A DNA stretch of 64,000 nucleotides from Limonium bicolor (lineage: Eukaryota; Streptophyta; Magnoliopsida; Caryophyllales; Plumbaginaceae). Position numbers and translations under genes: made by a program. Every line of letters begins with the position of its first letter. The stretch's first letter is position 1. The DNA is taken from assembly GCA_023374045.1 (NCBI GenBank), contig CM041779.1, positions 271,656,062-271,720,061 of the forward strand. Direction: 5' to 3'. The notes under the pieces are model-generated. The model saw only the letters and a list, made by a program, of their open reading frames with translations, searched no databases and was not told the origin of the DNA. Shown one piece after another: positions 1 through 10,442 of the stretch.

Positions 1-378
1 NNNNNNNNNNNNNNNNNNNNNNNNNNNNNNNNNNNNNNNNNNNNNNNNNNNNNNNNNNNNNNNNNNNNNNNNNNNNNNNNNNNNNNNNNNNNNNNNNNNN
101 NNNNNNNNNNNNNNNNNNNNNNNNNNNNNNNNNNNNNNNNNNNNNNNNNNNNNNNNNNNNNNNNNNNNNNNNNNNNNNNNNNNNNNNNNNNNNNNNNNNN
201 NNNNNNNNNNNNNNNNNNNNNNNNNNNNNNNNNNNNNNNNNNNNNNNNNNNNNNNNNNNNNNNNNNNNNNNNNNNNNNNNNNNNNNNNNNNNNNNNNNNN
301 NNNNNNNNNNNNNNNNNNNNNNNNNNNNNNNNNNNNNNNNNNNNNNNNNNNNNNNNNNNNNNNNNNNNNNNNNNNNNN
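1..378. other. Assembly gap (run of N)
   Basis: All bases are N. Nothing can be said about content or true length, and the join to the sequence at 379 should be treated with caution. Confidence 0.99.
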
Positions 379-537
379 GGTTGACTGTGTTGAACCAGGC
401 TCAAGCGAAGAGCAATGGGATGGTCATCACAGGTATAACTACTAGCCTAATTTATTACCTTGGAAGAGTTGCCTGAAAATCTTAGAATTTACTCTGTGGT
501 TTCAGGCATGTTCTTAATTAATGAGGTGGAAGCCACT
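379..537 (+). pseudogene. Possible two-exon fragment of an unidentified host gene, cut off by the gap and by an LTR
   Basis: A coherent reading frame is seen only if a 73-bp intron (433-505) is removed. The intron begins GT after CACAG, is AT-rich, and ends in a pyrimidine tract plus CAG. The first exon (379-432) reads LTVLNQAQAKSNGMVIT. The second (from 506) continues GMFLINEVEATVLY and then runs into LTR sequence at about 538. Length, phase and splice signals fit a short plant intron. I do not recognise the protein. The piece is too short to exclude chance, and both ends are artificial (the gap on the left, a truncated LTR on the right). Confidence 0.3.
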
Positions 538-1890
538 GTCCTCTACTTAGTTTAATTACGGCTTATTACGAGTCGTTTTAACCTAAGTGCGTAAACTTCT
601 GATTTTTTTTAATTTGTAACATTTTTTGACAGAAAATTAAAGTGAAAATTGAAATTACCTAAACTAGGGTTTCGGAGGCAAAATTAGGTCAAATTTTGTT
701 TCTGTCCGTAGCCACAGACCTAATGTCCGAACCCACGGACCCTAGTTAACCTATGTAAAAATAAAAGTCGAATTAAACAGAAAACACAATTTTAAAAAAA
801 GGCCGGGTGGCGGTGGCGGTGGCGTTCTGGTGGTTCCCGGTGGTGTTTTTAGCTCAAAATTTATGGGTAGGTAGCCTGAAAGATTCTAAACACGTTAGAA
901 ATCGAAAGTTTTCAATTTGAATACGAATTAAAGATGAAACTTAACAAACAAGTAATTGGGCAGAAGCTAAAACAAATAGCGACTTGGAAGCTATAAAAGG
1001 TTAGTTTGCACTCAAAATTGGACAGATGACTAATGAAGTCGTGGGGAATCAAAAGAACAAGGTCCTAACCTATTTTATCTTTGGCGTTGATGGACTTTTC
1101 ACGTCAGGAATCTTTCGGTGCTCGTTGAAGCCGATTCCGAATCGAGTTCGACCCGAGATTGTGAATCTTGAGAATTGGTGGTGTTCTTCATGTTTTGGTG
1201 GTGGTTTGATGATTGTGGATGTAATAGAAGTTGAAGAATGTGTTTTGGTGTTGATTTTGGTGAGATTTTGGTGTTTGATTGTGACTCGGGAGTTCAAAAC
1301 ATGGAGAGAATGAGACGGGTGGCTTCTTTGATGGTCTAGGGTTCTTGGAGTTCTGATTTGATCAAGGGATAAGGTTCCTTATATAGACTTTCTTAAAGAT
1401 AGAAAAATCCGGTAAAAACCGAGATTTACCGACGTTTTAGCTCAAAGGTTTCTAAAAAGGAATTAGACTATGAAATTTTAAACATGGGTAAAGGATGATA
1501 TTTCTGATTTTTCTCCAAGGTGGAATCGAATTTTTAGATATTGGAATATTTTACATTCAATTTCTCGTCAGATTCAATCAGAAATTACTAGAAAACTATT
1601 GGAAATTCAAAAAATCAAAATTCCAAAACCATTATGCTCAAAGTGTCGTCCTCTATCACGGGTTAAAATTTCAAAGCATTTCGAGTTGATTTAAGCCACT
1701 TTCAGAGGAGATAGAAAGCTCATAGGGGGATTAGGAGCCTTGAAAATTTACGAAAATGCCCTTGAAGATGACTAAGTTGTCCCTAGCACTCCGGAATGCG
1801 CCGATCAAACTGGGAATCCTTGCTACTTAACCAAACTACCCTATCAGTACCTGTGCCTTAAGAGACTCTCTTCTAGGGGGTTAAAATTAT
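538..1890 (-). mobile_element. Truncated LTR of the minus-strand Ogre/Tat-like family (copy A)
   Basis: Sequence from CTCTACTTAGTTTAATTACG to GGGTATAACA matches the LTRs at 13,884-19,525 and 24,799-26,574 over their length. The family reads TG...CA on the minus strand (TGTTATACCC at the right edge). This copy lacks the outer ~280 bp seen in the other two, so its left edge at about 538 is a truncation or an assembly join. Its right edge (1,890) falls inside the copia protease coding region, so it either inserted there or was joined by deletion. It lacks the GTCCGGGG hairpin block present in the other copies. Open frames at 1,026-1,313 and 1,495-1,689 are incidental. Confidence 0.75.
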
Positions 1891-2093
1891 GGGTATAACA
1901 CTTAGATAGTGGATGTTCTCGTCATATGACAGAGATCCTAATCAATTTAATTTGCTTTCAACATAGTTTGTTAAGCATTTCACAAATTTTGGATAGATTT
2001 AATTTGGTACTTTTCTCATCTTCAGATTGTAAAGTTTTTTAGCGTACAGGGTCTTTAAAAGCCGTTGGACGCAGAGAAGGAAATCTTTACAAG
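1891..2093 (+). pseudogene. Ty1/copia protease remnant
   Basis: The frame beginning at about 1,892 reads LDSGCSRHMT, the conserved copia aspartic protease/zinc-proximal motif (DSGCSRHMTG in the family). After a short internal loss it continues with LLSISQ and FSSSDCKVF, matching the segment between protease and GAG-pre-integrase. A stop (TAG) and missing residues break it. The 5' part of the protease and all of gag are absent because LTR copy A abuts at 1,890. Motif identity is by eye; the match to the copia layout is strong because the next domains follow in order. Confidence 0.8.
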
Positions 2094-2333
2094 ATGTGCT
2101 TGAACTCAATCAACCTAGATGATCAACTCTGTCTAAATGTTCATTCCAAGAATCAACTTTTATGGCACACCAGACCCGGTCATGTAAATCACCGGTTGTT
2201 GAATAAACTCAAGAGTAAGGACCTAGTTCTTGGTCTACCTGGCACAAACTTTGATACAGACTCCGTCTATGAAGCTTGTGTAAAAGGTAAACATACTCAG
2301 TCTTCTTTTAAAAGTAAGTCAACTCTCTACTAG
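2094..2333 (+). pseudogene. Ty1/copia GAG-pre-integrase domain remnant
   Basis: The 79-residue frame contains LLWHTRPGHVNHRLLNKL and YEACVKGKHTQSSFK, the H...H / C...C zinc-binding pattern of the copia GAG-pre-integrase domain (family pattern LWHRRLGH...C.C..GK...SF). The second Cys pair is damaged (EACVKGK where CxxC is expected), so zinc binding is probably lost. The domain is followed within 10 bp by the integrase core, as in SIRE/Maximus-type polyproteins. It is part of one dead polyprotein, not a separate gene. Confidence 0.85.
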
Positions 2334-3290
2334 CTCTCCATTGGAATTGCTTCACATGGATCTTGTCGGTCCCATGCGCACTCAAAGTAGAAGTGGTAAG
2401 AGGTACATCTTGGTTATAGTCGATGATTATTCTAGATGGAACTGGGTTATTTTATTTTTTCAGTCTGCTAAGGGTGAAACCTTCACTGAGTTTGCTAAAC
2501 TTCATAAGGTTTTGGTCAACAAATCCTTCTTTACGCTAAAAACCCTGAGAATTGACCAAGGAACTGAATTATGCAACAAGTCTTTTGATGAGTTTTGCAG
2601 GGACAACGGAATCGATAATCAAGTCTCATCTACAAGAACTCCTGAGCAAAATGAAGTTGTGAAACGTACAAATAGGACTTGGTCGAGATGGCATGCACCA
2701 TGCTTATTGACAGCCAACTGGCTCCGTCCTACTGGGTAGAGCAGGCAGTTAATACAGCATGTTATGTGCTTAATCGTGCCTTGATCCACCCTTTCCTTCA
2801 AAAGACTCGCTATAAGCTCCTACGACAACGTAAACCAAATCTTATCCATCTCAGACGCTTTGGTTGTCGATGTTATATCCATAACAATGGTAAGGACAAC
2901 TTGGGTAAGTTTTATCCCAAGAGTGATGAAGGTATATTTCTTGGCTATTCCTCTACCAGTAAAGCTTATCGTGTTATTAACTTGAGGACTCATTGCTTAG
3001 AAGAAAGCCCTCATGTCAAGTTCGATGAGTTCAACAATGTTGGCTCATCTTCTTATGCACTTGAATTTACCCCTGACGACTATCTCACTGATCCACATTT
3101 CATCACCGTCCCAATAAGTAGACTTCAAGACACTCCATCCTCCCAACCTGAAAACACCCCAGGAAAAGACAGTCATACCACAGATGACACTGAATCTGAC
3201 CATACCCCTGACCCACTCAATCCTCAAGAACTAAATTTTGACTCTACTGAGCACGACATACCCTCTCCTACTCCACATAGAATATTCTAA
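2334..3290 (+). pseudogene. Ty1/copia integrase core and C-terminal region, frameshifted
   Basis: Integrase normally joins element cDNA to chromosomal DNA. The frame from 2,341 reads ELLHMDLVGPMRT (first catalytic Asp) and VDDYSRWNW, then RIDQGTE (second Asp). The position 36 residues later, where DD35E needs Glu, is Lys (codon AAA, 2,662-2,664; VVKRTNR instead of the usual VVERKNR). A frameshift near 2,679 moves the reading to another frame, which continues VEMACTMLID, FGCRCYIHNNGKDNLGKF and EGIFLGYSSTSKAYRV. These are the standard copia integrase C-terminal motifs. From about 3,050 the sequence becomes the low-complexity linker before reverse transcriptase. Dead by frameshift and by active-site loss. 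Confidence 0.9.
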
Positions 3291-3561
3291 CAGGCATCCG
3301 CACACCCGCCTGCTGAAAACATTATTTCTTATCCAAATTCAGGTGTTCAAACTCGTCTTTAAGTCATACAAAACCTATGTGCCTTTGGTGTCTTCCTTTC
3401 AAGTACTGAACCTAAAAATGTCAAAAAAGCTTTGCTTGCTAGCGACTGGGTCACTACTATGTAGGAGGAACTTAATTCTCTTCAACGACATGCTGTCTGG
3501 GATTAGTTCCTCAACCCACCCATCAACAGGCTATTGGAACTCGCTGAGTTTTTCGTAATAC
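3291..3561 (+). pseudogene. Degenerate copia integrase-RT linker
   Basis: This interval lies between recognisable integrase and reverse transcriptase motifs. Read in shifting frames it keeps fragments of the conserved region just before RT (a decayed equivalent of the ...EP....AL.D..W...M..EL...... segment near 3,400-3,520), with stops and frameshifts. No separate gene is visible; the 106-residue frame here is incidental. Confidence 0.55.
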
Positions 3562-4490
3562 GCTTGATGATGCAGGACAAGTTTACAGGAACAAAGCTTG
3601 TTTGGTAGTACAGGGTTACAATCAAGAAGAAGGGATTGACAATGATGAAACCTTTGCACCAGTAGCCCGTCTCGAAGCAATCCGTATGCTCATTGCATTT
3701 GCTGCCTTCAAAGGTTTTACATTATATCAAATGGACTTCAATACAACCTTTCTTCATGGCTATATTGATAGAGAAGTCTATGTCAAGCAACCCCCAGGGT
3801 TCACTAACTCAGTCCATCCCGACTATGTTTACAAACTGTGTAAATCCCTTTACGGACTTAAACAAGCTCCGCGTGCCAGGTATGAAAGACTCTCTTCATA
3901 TCTCTTGCAAAATGGTTTCTCTAGAGGTAACGTAGAAAAAAACACTATTCATACTTCATTCATCTCATGACTTACTATTAGTGCAAGTTTATGTTGATGA
4001 TATTATTTATGGGTCTACCAGTAACACCCTCTGAGAACATTTTGCTAACCTCATGAAGAAATAGTTTTCTATGAGTGAGTTAGGCAAACTTCAGTTCTTT
4101 CTAGGACTTCAAATTCAATAGGAGAAAGACGGGATCAAGATCCACCAACAGAAGTACATCAAGGAACTCATTGTGAGGTACAAACTTTCAAATGTCAAGA
4201 GTATGTCTACTCCTAGTTGCACAATGGCTAAACTACATCTTGATGATGACGGAGTTGGTGTCAATGCAACAAAATACAAAGGAATGATAGGGTCCCTCCT
4301 TTACTTGACTGCCAGTCATCCAGACATTCTCCACTCAGTCTGTCTTTGTGCCCACTTTCAAGCAGCACCAAAATAGTCTCACCTAAAGGCAGTCAAACAT
4401 ATCTTTCGATACCTCAAAGGAACAAGTATGCTCCATCTATGGTATCCTCGTTCCCCTACTTTTACTTTATCTGGTTTTAGTGATTCTGAT
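3562..4490 (+). pseudogene. Ty1/copia reverse transcriptase remnant
   Basis: Reverse transcriptase copies element RNA into cDNA. Motifs appear in family order: GYNQEEGIDNDETFAPVARL, YQMDFNTTFLHGYI, EVYVKQPPGF, YKLCKSLYGLKQAPRA, then after a frameshift near 3,930 the YVDDIIYGST active-site box (about 3,990-4,020, both Asp kept), LGKLQFFLGLQI and IGSLLYLTASHPDI. In the reconstructed reading there are several in-frame stops (near 4,032, 4,064, 4,121, 4,374 and 4,490). The YVDD box survives, but the open reading frame does not. The order INT-RT identifies Ty1/copia, and the phrasing resembles SIRE/Maximus. Confidence 0.92.
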
Positions 4491-4933
4491 TAGGCTGGTT
4501 CCCTACAAGATCGAAAGATAACTTCAGGTAATGCACAATATCTTGGCCTTTGCTTAGTTTCATAGTCTTTTAAAAAGTAAAATTCTGTTGCACTTTCCAC
4601 GGTTGAGGCAGAATATGTCTTTGCTGCAGCATGTTGCTCTCAACTCCTTGGATGAAACAACAGTTGCAAGATTACCACATCACCCAAGATCAAATTCCAA
4701 TATTTTGTGATAATAAAAGCATCATTAAAATCTCTGAAAACCCAGTCCAACATTCAAGAACCAAACACATTGAAATTCGCTTCCATTTCTTAAAGGATTG
4801 TGTTGAGAAGAAGCTAATTCAACTTGACTTTATTCCAACAGAGGATCAACTAGCAGATATCTATACCAAGCCTCTTCCTACCACCAGATTCGAGGCACTC
4901 TGTTCAGCAATCGGAATGACTCAATCAACGTAA
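4491..4933 (+). pseudogene. Ty1/copia RNase H remnant and end of pol
   Basis: RNase H removes the RNA strand during reverse transcription. The frame shows STVEAEYVFAAACCSQLLG, then FCDNKSIIKISENPVQHSRT with KHIEIRFHFLKD, then LADIYTKPLPTTRFEAL and a stop at about 4,931. These are the conserved copia RNase H motifs (EAEY, DN.S.I, H.R.KHI, D..TK.L). Stops near 4,490, 4,561 and 4,576 separate it from RT. Polyprotein length and termination point are normal for the family. Confidence 0.9.
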
Positions 4934-5913
4934 GACGATAGTCTCTCTTCTCCCTTGGTTGTAATAATTTGTAGGTGTTGTTTGCATACTGTTTTAGGCA
5001 ATCCGTGTTCTCATATAGATATATTGTGTCTGTTCTTTGTGTCCCTTAGCGGTTTTCATTAAAAAAAAGAGGACAAAGGCTAGATCCTTCACTAACTTGT
5101 TTCTCCTAAACCAATACGGACCTCGTCCACTTGGTTATTAAGCCTTTAAGGGTGCTTCATCACCTAACTTCCTAAGGGTGAGAAACCTACGAAAGTTGGC
5201 CCAAAGCTGTTACATGGGTGGAGAGAAAAGTCTGGAGGATGGAGACAGTCCCTGTGTGCTTAACTTGTTAAATCTTTATGAATTACAAGTATAGAGTTAT
5301 TAAGTCTTCAAAATTGCAATATAATGCAACAGGGATTATTACAAGTTATGACTATGTGGCATTGAAAGGTATTGTGGAATATGACAATAGTTCTTGCCCC
5401 TTGTTGTCCATGGGTATGTTAGCGTGTGTATACGCTATGGATACAGTCTATTTGTTTTTTTTCTAGCTATGGATTGGCTCAAGCTCTTTTGTAAACTTCC
5501 CCTACTGATGATAACAAAAAGGGGGAAGTAGTGATTCCCGTCTCTCTACGAACGGGTTACTCTGGTTATGTTCTCGATTGACTTTGTCCCTGTGCGACTA
5601 GGTTTTAGGTGAAGTTTGGATATTCTATTTGTTTTTACTCTATTGGTACTAGATCATGTTGGTTGCAGTTTTCTTAACTTAGGCATATATTCCCTTTTTC
5701 CAATCTCTCTTGGTAGGTTGTGGTTTGCCAAATTGTGCTCATCGATTCAGGGGGAACTCTAACAAAGTTACTCAAACTATGTTGTGATTAAGGGGGAACT
5801 TGGACAGGGTCGGTTCCCCTAAAGTCTTTTTACTCTTGTCTTGTTTTACAGATTGACTCATTCGGGATTCACAAAAAGAGTTTTGCTATCATCAGCAACA
5901 AGGGGGAAGATAT
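4934..5913 (+). mobile_element. Copia 3' untranslated region with polypurine tract
   Basis: No coding sequence is recognised between the pol stop and the 3' LTR. The stretch holds four G-rich purine tracts: AAAAAGGGGGAAG near 5,517, AGGGGGAAC near 5,749, AAGGGGGAAC near 5,790 and AAGGGGGAAGA at 5,900-5,910. The last directly precedes the LTR start and is the likely polypurine tract. The repeated purine tracts and about 1 kb of sequence after pol fit SIRE/Maximus elements, which carry an extra region here, but I see no env-like frame. Confidence 0.65.
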
Positions 5914-7006
5914 TGGAGTATGAAGGTGTTGCTGAGATAGCCCTTCGGTCGAACGAGTCAATCCACAAAAGAAAAGTCCATCCTTGCTAAAAGATTGAGT
6001 CAGTCCTTTGACCGAACAAGTCTCCATTCTTACTGAAAGATCAAGTGAGTTCTTAGATCGAACAAGTCTCCGTCCTTACAGAAAGATCAAGTGAGTTCTT
6101 AGATTGAACGATTCTTTGTCCTTACCGAAAGATCGAATGAGTCTATCCATATGAATTCGTCAACCATTTGCGAAATTTAAGGAGCAACGTCCATTAAACC
6201 ACAACGGTCCTCAACTATCATCCTTGGGCCAAAATTCATGCAAAATGTGAGTAAAATCTGATGCCTTGACTTTTTGATAAATCGAGAGAGTCCGTCAATC
6301 AGTTACGAAATTAAGGAGCAACTACAGCAACTACATTGACCTCACAACGGTCATTAACGTTCAAACTTGGACCAAAATTCTCTCAACGTGGCAATAATCG
6401 GAAGACTTGGCTCTAACTTCTGAAATTCAAGGAAAGAGTCATTAGTTCCTGAAATTTAGGAACTAACTCCCTCCAACGTTCAAATCCTAGCAACTATATA
6501 AGAGACTTGACATTTTGTCTTATTGTAGCTTTCTTAAGATATTTTGATTAGAGAAATTATGTAAGAGAGCCGTATCCGTTTTAGAGAGAGAAAAGTACTA
6601 AAGTTAGTTAGTGCACATCGATAGACTCATTCTAGGTAGGTCCTAGTCTCACTACACTTATCACTGAGCTGATCATAGATTGTATTGGGTGAGTGAGTGA
6701 GAACCACGAAGTAGAACTCTTCTTCTGAGTGGGCATTGTAAGCTATTTTGATCTTGACCAAAAATAAAATATCTTATTATGTGTATCTTGCTGAAGTTCG
6801 ATTAAGTCCTTCCATCTTTCGAGTGCACTCTAAATTAGTTTGTTTAAGTCTTTTCACATTTCGAGTTCGAGTAATTGCTTCTGTGCATTTAGTTCGACTG
6901 AGTGTTTCCACATCATTAGTGTTTTTGCATATCTAATTCGATTGAGTCAAACCTTCTCACATACTCACACCTTGAGTTGGTTTGAGTCAGCTGTCCGATC
7001 CCTACA
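5914..7006 (+). mobile_element. Copia 3' LTR (right edge uncertain)
   Basis: The LTR starts TGGAGTATGAAGG right after the polypurine tract. It contains a 46-48 bp tandem repeat (about 5,945-6,150), a looser ~150-bp duplication (6,150-6,410, marked by AAGGAGCAAC and CACAACGGTC), a TATA box TATATAAG at 6,495-6,502 and a possible polyadenylation signal AATAAAA near 6,763. I placed the right end at CCTACA (7,006) only because it gives a CA terminus at a plausible length. No second LTR and no PBS are in the window to confirm it. Confidence 0.55.
6495..6502 (+). promoter_or_regulatory. TATA box of the copia LTR
   Basis: TATATAAG about 580 bp into the LTR, followed by GAGAGAGAAAAG leader-like sequence. 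Position is suitable for the U3/R border. Confidence 0.5.
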
Positions 7007-8439
7007 TGTATGCATGTTATGGTAAACACCTGATTCATTATTGAGTTTCGGGATCGTCAAGGCTAAGAAGGCTATGTATTTTAGTTGAGTTCAGAAACTC
7101 ATTGCTCATTCTTATGTCACGAACTGATTTCTCTTCTGTTCATTATTGGAAAAGGAAGGAAGTCCCTTATGTTCTTTTATTTAATCATTTGTCATGTTGG
7201 AAGATCCGTAATACGGCCCTTTTGTTTATATGGTTCAATCTAATCCATTTCTGCATTTGGAAGTAAAATACTGCTTTACATGAGGTTAATCCTGCTTTCG
7301 GTAATGTTTCAAGATTGTTGGCTCATTTAACATCATCTTACTCTTCACCATTATCAGTGCTCTATCATCCCGCTCTGTTCAGATTTACCCTTTTCTTTCT
7401 AATTTTAGTTATGTACTTCTGGGTCAGTTTGAAGCACATTATGCCACTCTCTAGGGGTGAATTTTTGCTCAGGGCAACATTACTACTCTCTTCATTTACC
7501 TCGTTTATTCGTTTCAGAATGATGTTTTTGTTCGGTCTCTGGTTTAAGTTTTTGAGATACTTGCAGAAATCTTCATGGTGATATTTAGGCACAAGAAGCA
7601 CCTCCCCTTTTGTTTTTTCTTTCGATTATTTGTTTTCGGCTCATGTTTTGTTTGGTCTCTAGTTATATTTTTGGAGTATTTGTAGGAATCATTACACTTC
7701 TCCTTGTGGTATTTACTCTTGAACCAAATAAGTTGTTAACCTTGGTTGAAAATGCTTGGTAGATTGTTCGCAAATGCATGCTTGTTGTTCATCGGTTATG
7801 CTTACAATTGCTAAACCGATGTGTTGTTATGGATACTTAGTTGAATCTGCACGTAATGCCTTTGGTGTTGTCTGGTGAAATTGGCTACTAATCCATGTCT
7901 GCCATGGCCATATATGTGCGCTGTAAAAGAAAACGAGGGGAAAGCATTAGTTTATTTTACTTATTCTCACATGCTGGCCTACATCCTCTCTTAAACAAGA
8001 AAAGAAAACAATTCATGCTTGATCAGTTGTTAATCAGAAAGGGTTAAAAGGATGGGAATACCTAGCGAGACTTTTTGTTTTTTTAGTTGGTAATACTTTG
8101 CTTCAGGTTTATCCGATCATGTGTTGACTTAGAGTCTTCAACCAGCAAAATCAATAAAGCTACAACATAAGAGAAAAAGGACTTGATCTTTCGCTAATAA
8201 CGCTAGATCCAAGTCGGAACATGTCGAGGGTACATTGGGGCAATTAGGCTTAATATTTTGAAGGAAATGTTATCTAAGTTGGACTCTATGTCCTCCATTT
8301 AGCATGGCTAGAATTCTGCTGATCTCAAATTTTGTGCATGATTGATTTCTTCTTTATGTATTTGTATAAATGTGTTTATCGATTTATGTCACTTATTTGT
8401 CTCTAGTATGTTGCAACTTCCTAGGTTGGCCATATTGGC
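7007..8439. other. Unassigned AT-rich sequence
   Basis: No coding, RNA or terminal-repeat signature is recognised. One internal direct duplication of about 65 bp is seen (about 7,526-7,590 and 7,649-7,715, sharing TTCGGTCTCTGGTT / TTTGGTCTCTAGTT and the GAGATACTTGCAG / GAGTATTTGTAGG region). The T-rich, intron-like composition is similar to the body of the Ogre-like LTR at 41,300-42,100. This could therefore be the diverged front of the old LTR that follows, but I cannot show it. Confidence 0.4.
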
Positions 8440-8895
8440 CTTACATTACCCGGCTCAAATTTAACTTTGTCGAACTTAAGCCCAATCCATGGCTAGCCAA
8501 ACTTGGCTAGGACAAATACCCCTAGAAATTAGCCCATAGGACCAAGCCATAGTATAGTGTGTGTCTCTTCACCAAAAGTGGGCCATGGTCCCACTCAGTG
8601 AAGGTGACACCATTTATCCCAAATCACATCCCGAAAACCCATTTTAAAGCTAACACATTAGTACTAAAGCTTCATTTAGAATCCACATTCACATAATTCT
8701 ACGTCAAGCTTCAAAAATCACAAACTTCTAACAAGTCGACATCTCACTTCCAAATCCGTCTTACATTCTAAAAAAAATTGTCTCTCAATATTTTCAAAAT
8801 TTATTTTTCTAAAAACTCAGTTTGAAAAGCCTTTTAATCAAAGAGTATCTTTAGAGTTTAAAAACCGAAACCATCTAAAAAATTCAAGCCTAAAA

Positions 8896-9010
8896 CCTGG
8901 CCCACAATCAAGCTCGAACCTGGCCCACAATCAAGCTCGAACCCGGCCCACAATCAAGCTTGAACCCGGCCCACTATCAAGTTCAAAGCCGACCCACAAT
9001 CAAGTCCAAT
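8896..9010 (+). repeat. 23-24 bp tandem repeat with GGCCCA
   Basis: Five imperfect units of the type CCGGCCCACAATCAAGCTCGA. Each carries one GGCCCA (or GACCCA) hexamer. Confidence 0.85.
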
Positions 9011-9810
9011 TCCATCCCACAAATCTAACCCAACTTTGGAACAACTTCAACCCACAAATCTGACCCATCATCGGCCCAATTTCAGCCCACAAATCTAACA
9101 CAACTTTGACCCAATTTCATTCCATAAGTTCAGCCCAATATTGGCCCAAATTCAGTCCACAAATTCAGCCCAATCTTGGCTAAAACCTAGTCCGGAAACT
9201 CAACCCAATCTTGGGCCAAATTCAGTACAAAATTCCAGCCCAAGATCCATATCAAAAATCAACCCAACCTCACTTCAAAAATCAATCAAAATTCCACTTC
9301 AAAACTCTCAAAAATCTTCTTCAAAATCAGCCTAAAAGTCTATTTAAAAAATTAGCCCAATCCCCTTCTTAAAATCCAATCAAAACAAGTCAATTCAAGA
9401 AACAAAAAAAAAAACACAATCAATTTCAAAAATCAAAAACCATCTTTTTAATTCAAAAATGAGCTTCAGATATTCAAAATACCTTCAAGTTAGAAGTCAT
9501 TTCAAGATTCCTAAAATACTACAACTCGAAATTCTTTCCAAAACCTTAAAATTCATCCCCTAAACTTCATAATTATTTCAAAATTCAAAAATCAATACCA
9601 AAACCCCAAAGATCCTTTAACAGTAAAAAAGAAAAAATCATTTCAAAAAATTCTAAATTATTTCCAAAATCTAAATTCTCTTTTCAATATGAACCTTATT
9701 AAAACATTCACATAACTCAAAAGAAATCTTTCATTGCGAAATCATAAAAGAAAACTCCTCAATCACAAAAAAACTCTTCCCAAACATGTAGAAAACTTTT
9801 CTCACATAGC

Positions 9811-9826
9811 AGAAAGTTCTTCTAAT
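9811..9826 (+). repeat. LINE target site duplication, left copy
   Basis: AGAAAGTTCTTCTAAT, repeated exactly at 13,449-13,464 immediately after the LINE A-rich tail. Confidence 0.9.
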
Positions 9827-10442
9827 TAGAGCGCAAGGCAAATGGGTTCTCCCAGAGAGTATCACGGTAGTCAAGGCGATATCCAAGGCGATTTGAAAGA
9901 GTTTTTCATTTCCTGTGAGTGAGGAGTGAATATTCCTTTTGTCCACTAAGGGGCAATAAGGTCTTTAGGGTGAGAGTAGCTCAAGCTAAGTACAAGGCTA
10001 GCTACATCTCCAATCCCATCAAAGTTAATTCCCGTTTTCCAGTGCTTAAATTTTCAGTATTTTGGTTGGCCACCAACCATATTAACCATCTGTCTCAGCC
10101 ATCCCCTATTATCACCTACTGCTTACGCTACTCTCCTCCCCAAAGTACCCCCGGTAGCAAGAACTGTAATTCTGTGTTCAGTTTTAATCCCTTGGTGGTC
10201 TTCTGGTCGCTCTTGTCAAAAATTGTGCAAATCATTACTTAAGTATCAAGTTCCTTGGCTGTGTTATCCCAGTGCCTGTCCTAAGTTTCATTTTGAGGCT
10301 ATAATCTTCTCTCTGCATCAAGAGAAAGCTGGCATGGAGCTGCTTACTTCGAGCTGTGAATTGCTTCGTCTCCACCTAGCCGAAAGAGAAGATAGACGGA
10401 GATTCTCTCCTGGAAGACTTCTCCACAAAGGAACTGAACAAG

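Larger units (their letters stand above)
8440..9826 (+). mobile_element. Old Ogre-like LTR, left segment
   Basis: This is a diverged counterpart of the Ogre-like LTR (39,080-44,115). The phrase AGGACCAAGCCATAGTATAGTG at 8,540 resembles 42,120 onward, and 8,880-9,260 is a GGCCCA/AGCCCA-rich stretch like 42,540-43,190. It includes a 23-24 bp tandem repeat (8,896-9,010, ACCTGGCCCACAATCAAGCTCG, about 5 units). The LTR is interrupted by the LINE at 9,827 and by the minus-strand element at 13,884, and resumes at 26,575. The start of the LTR was not located. Confidence 0.5.
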
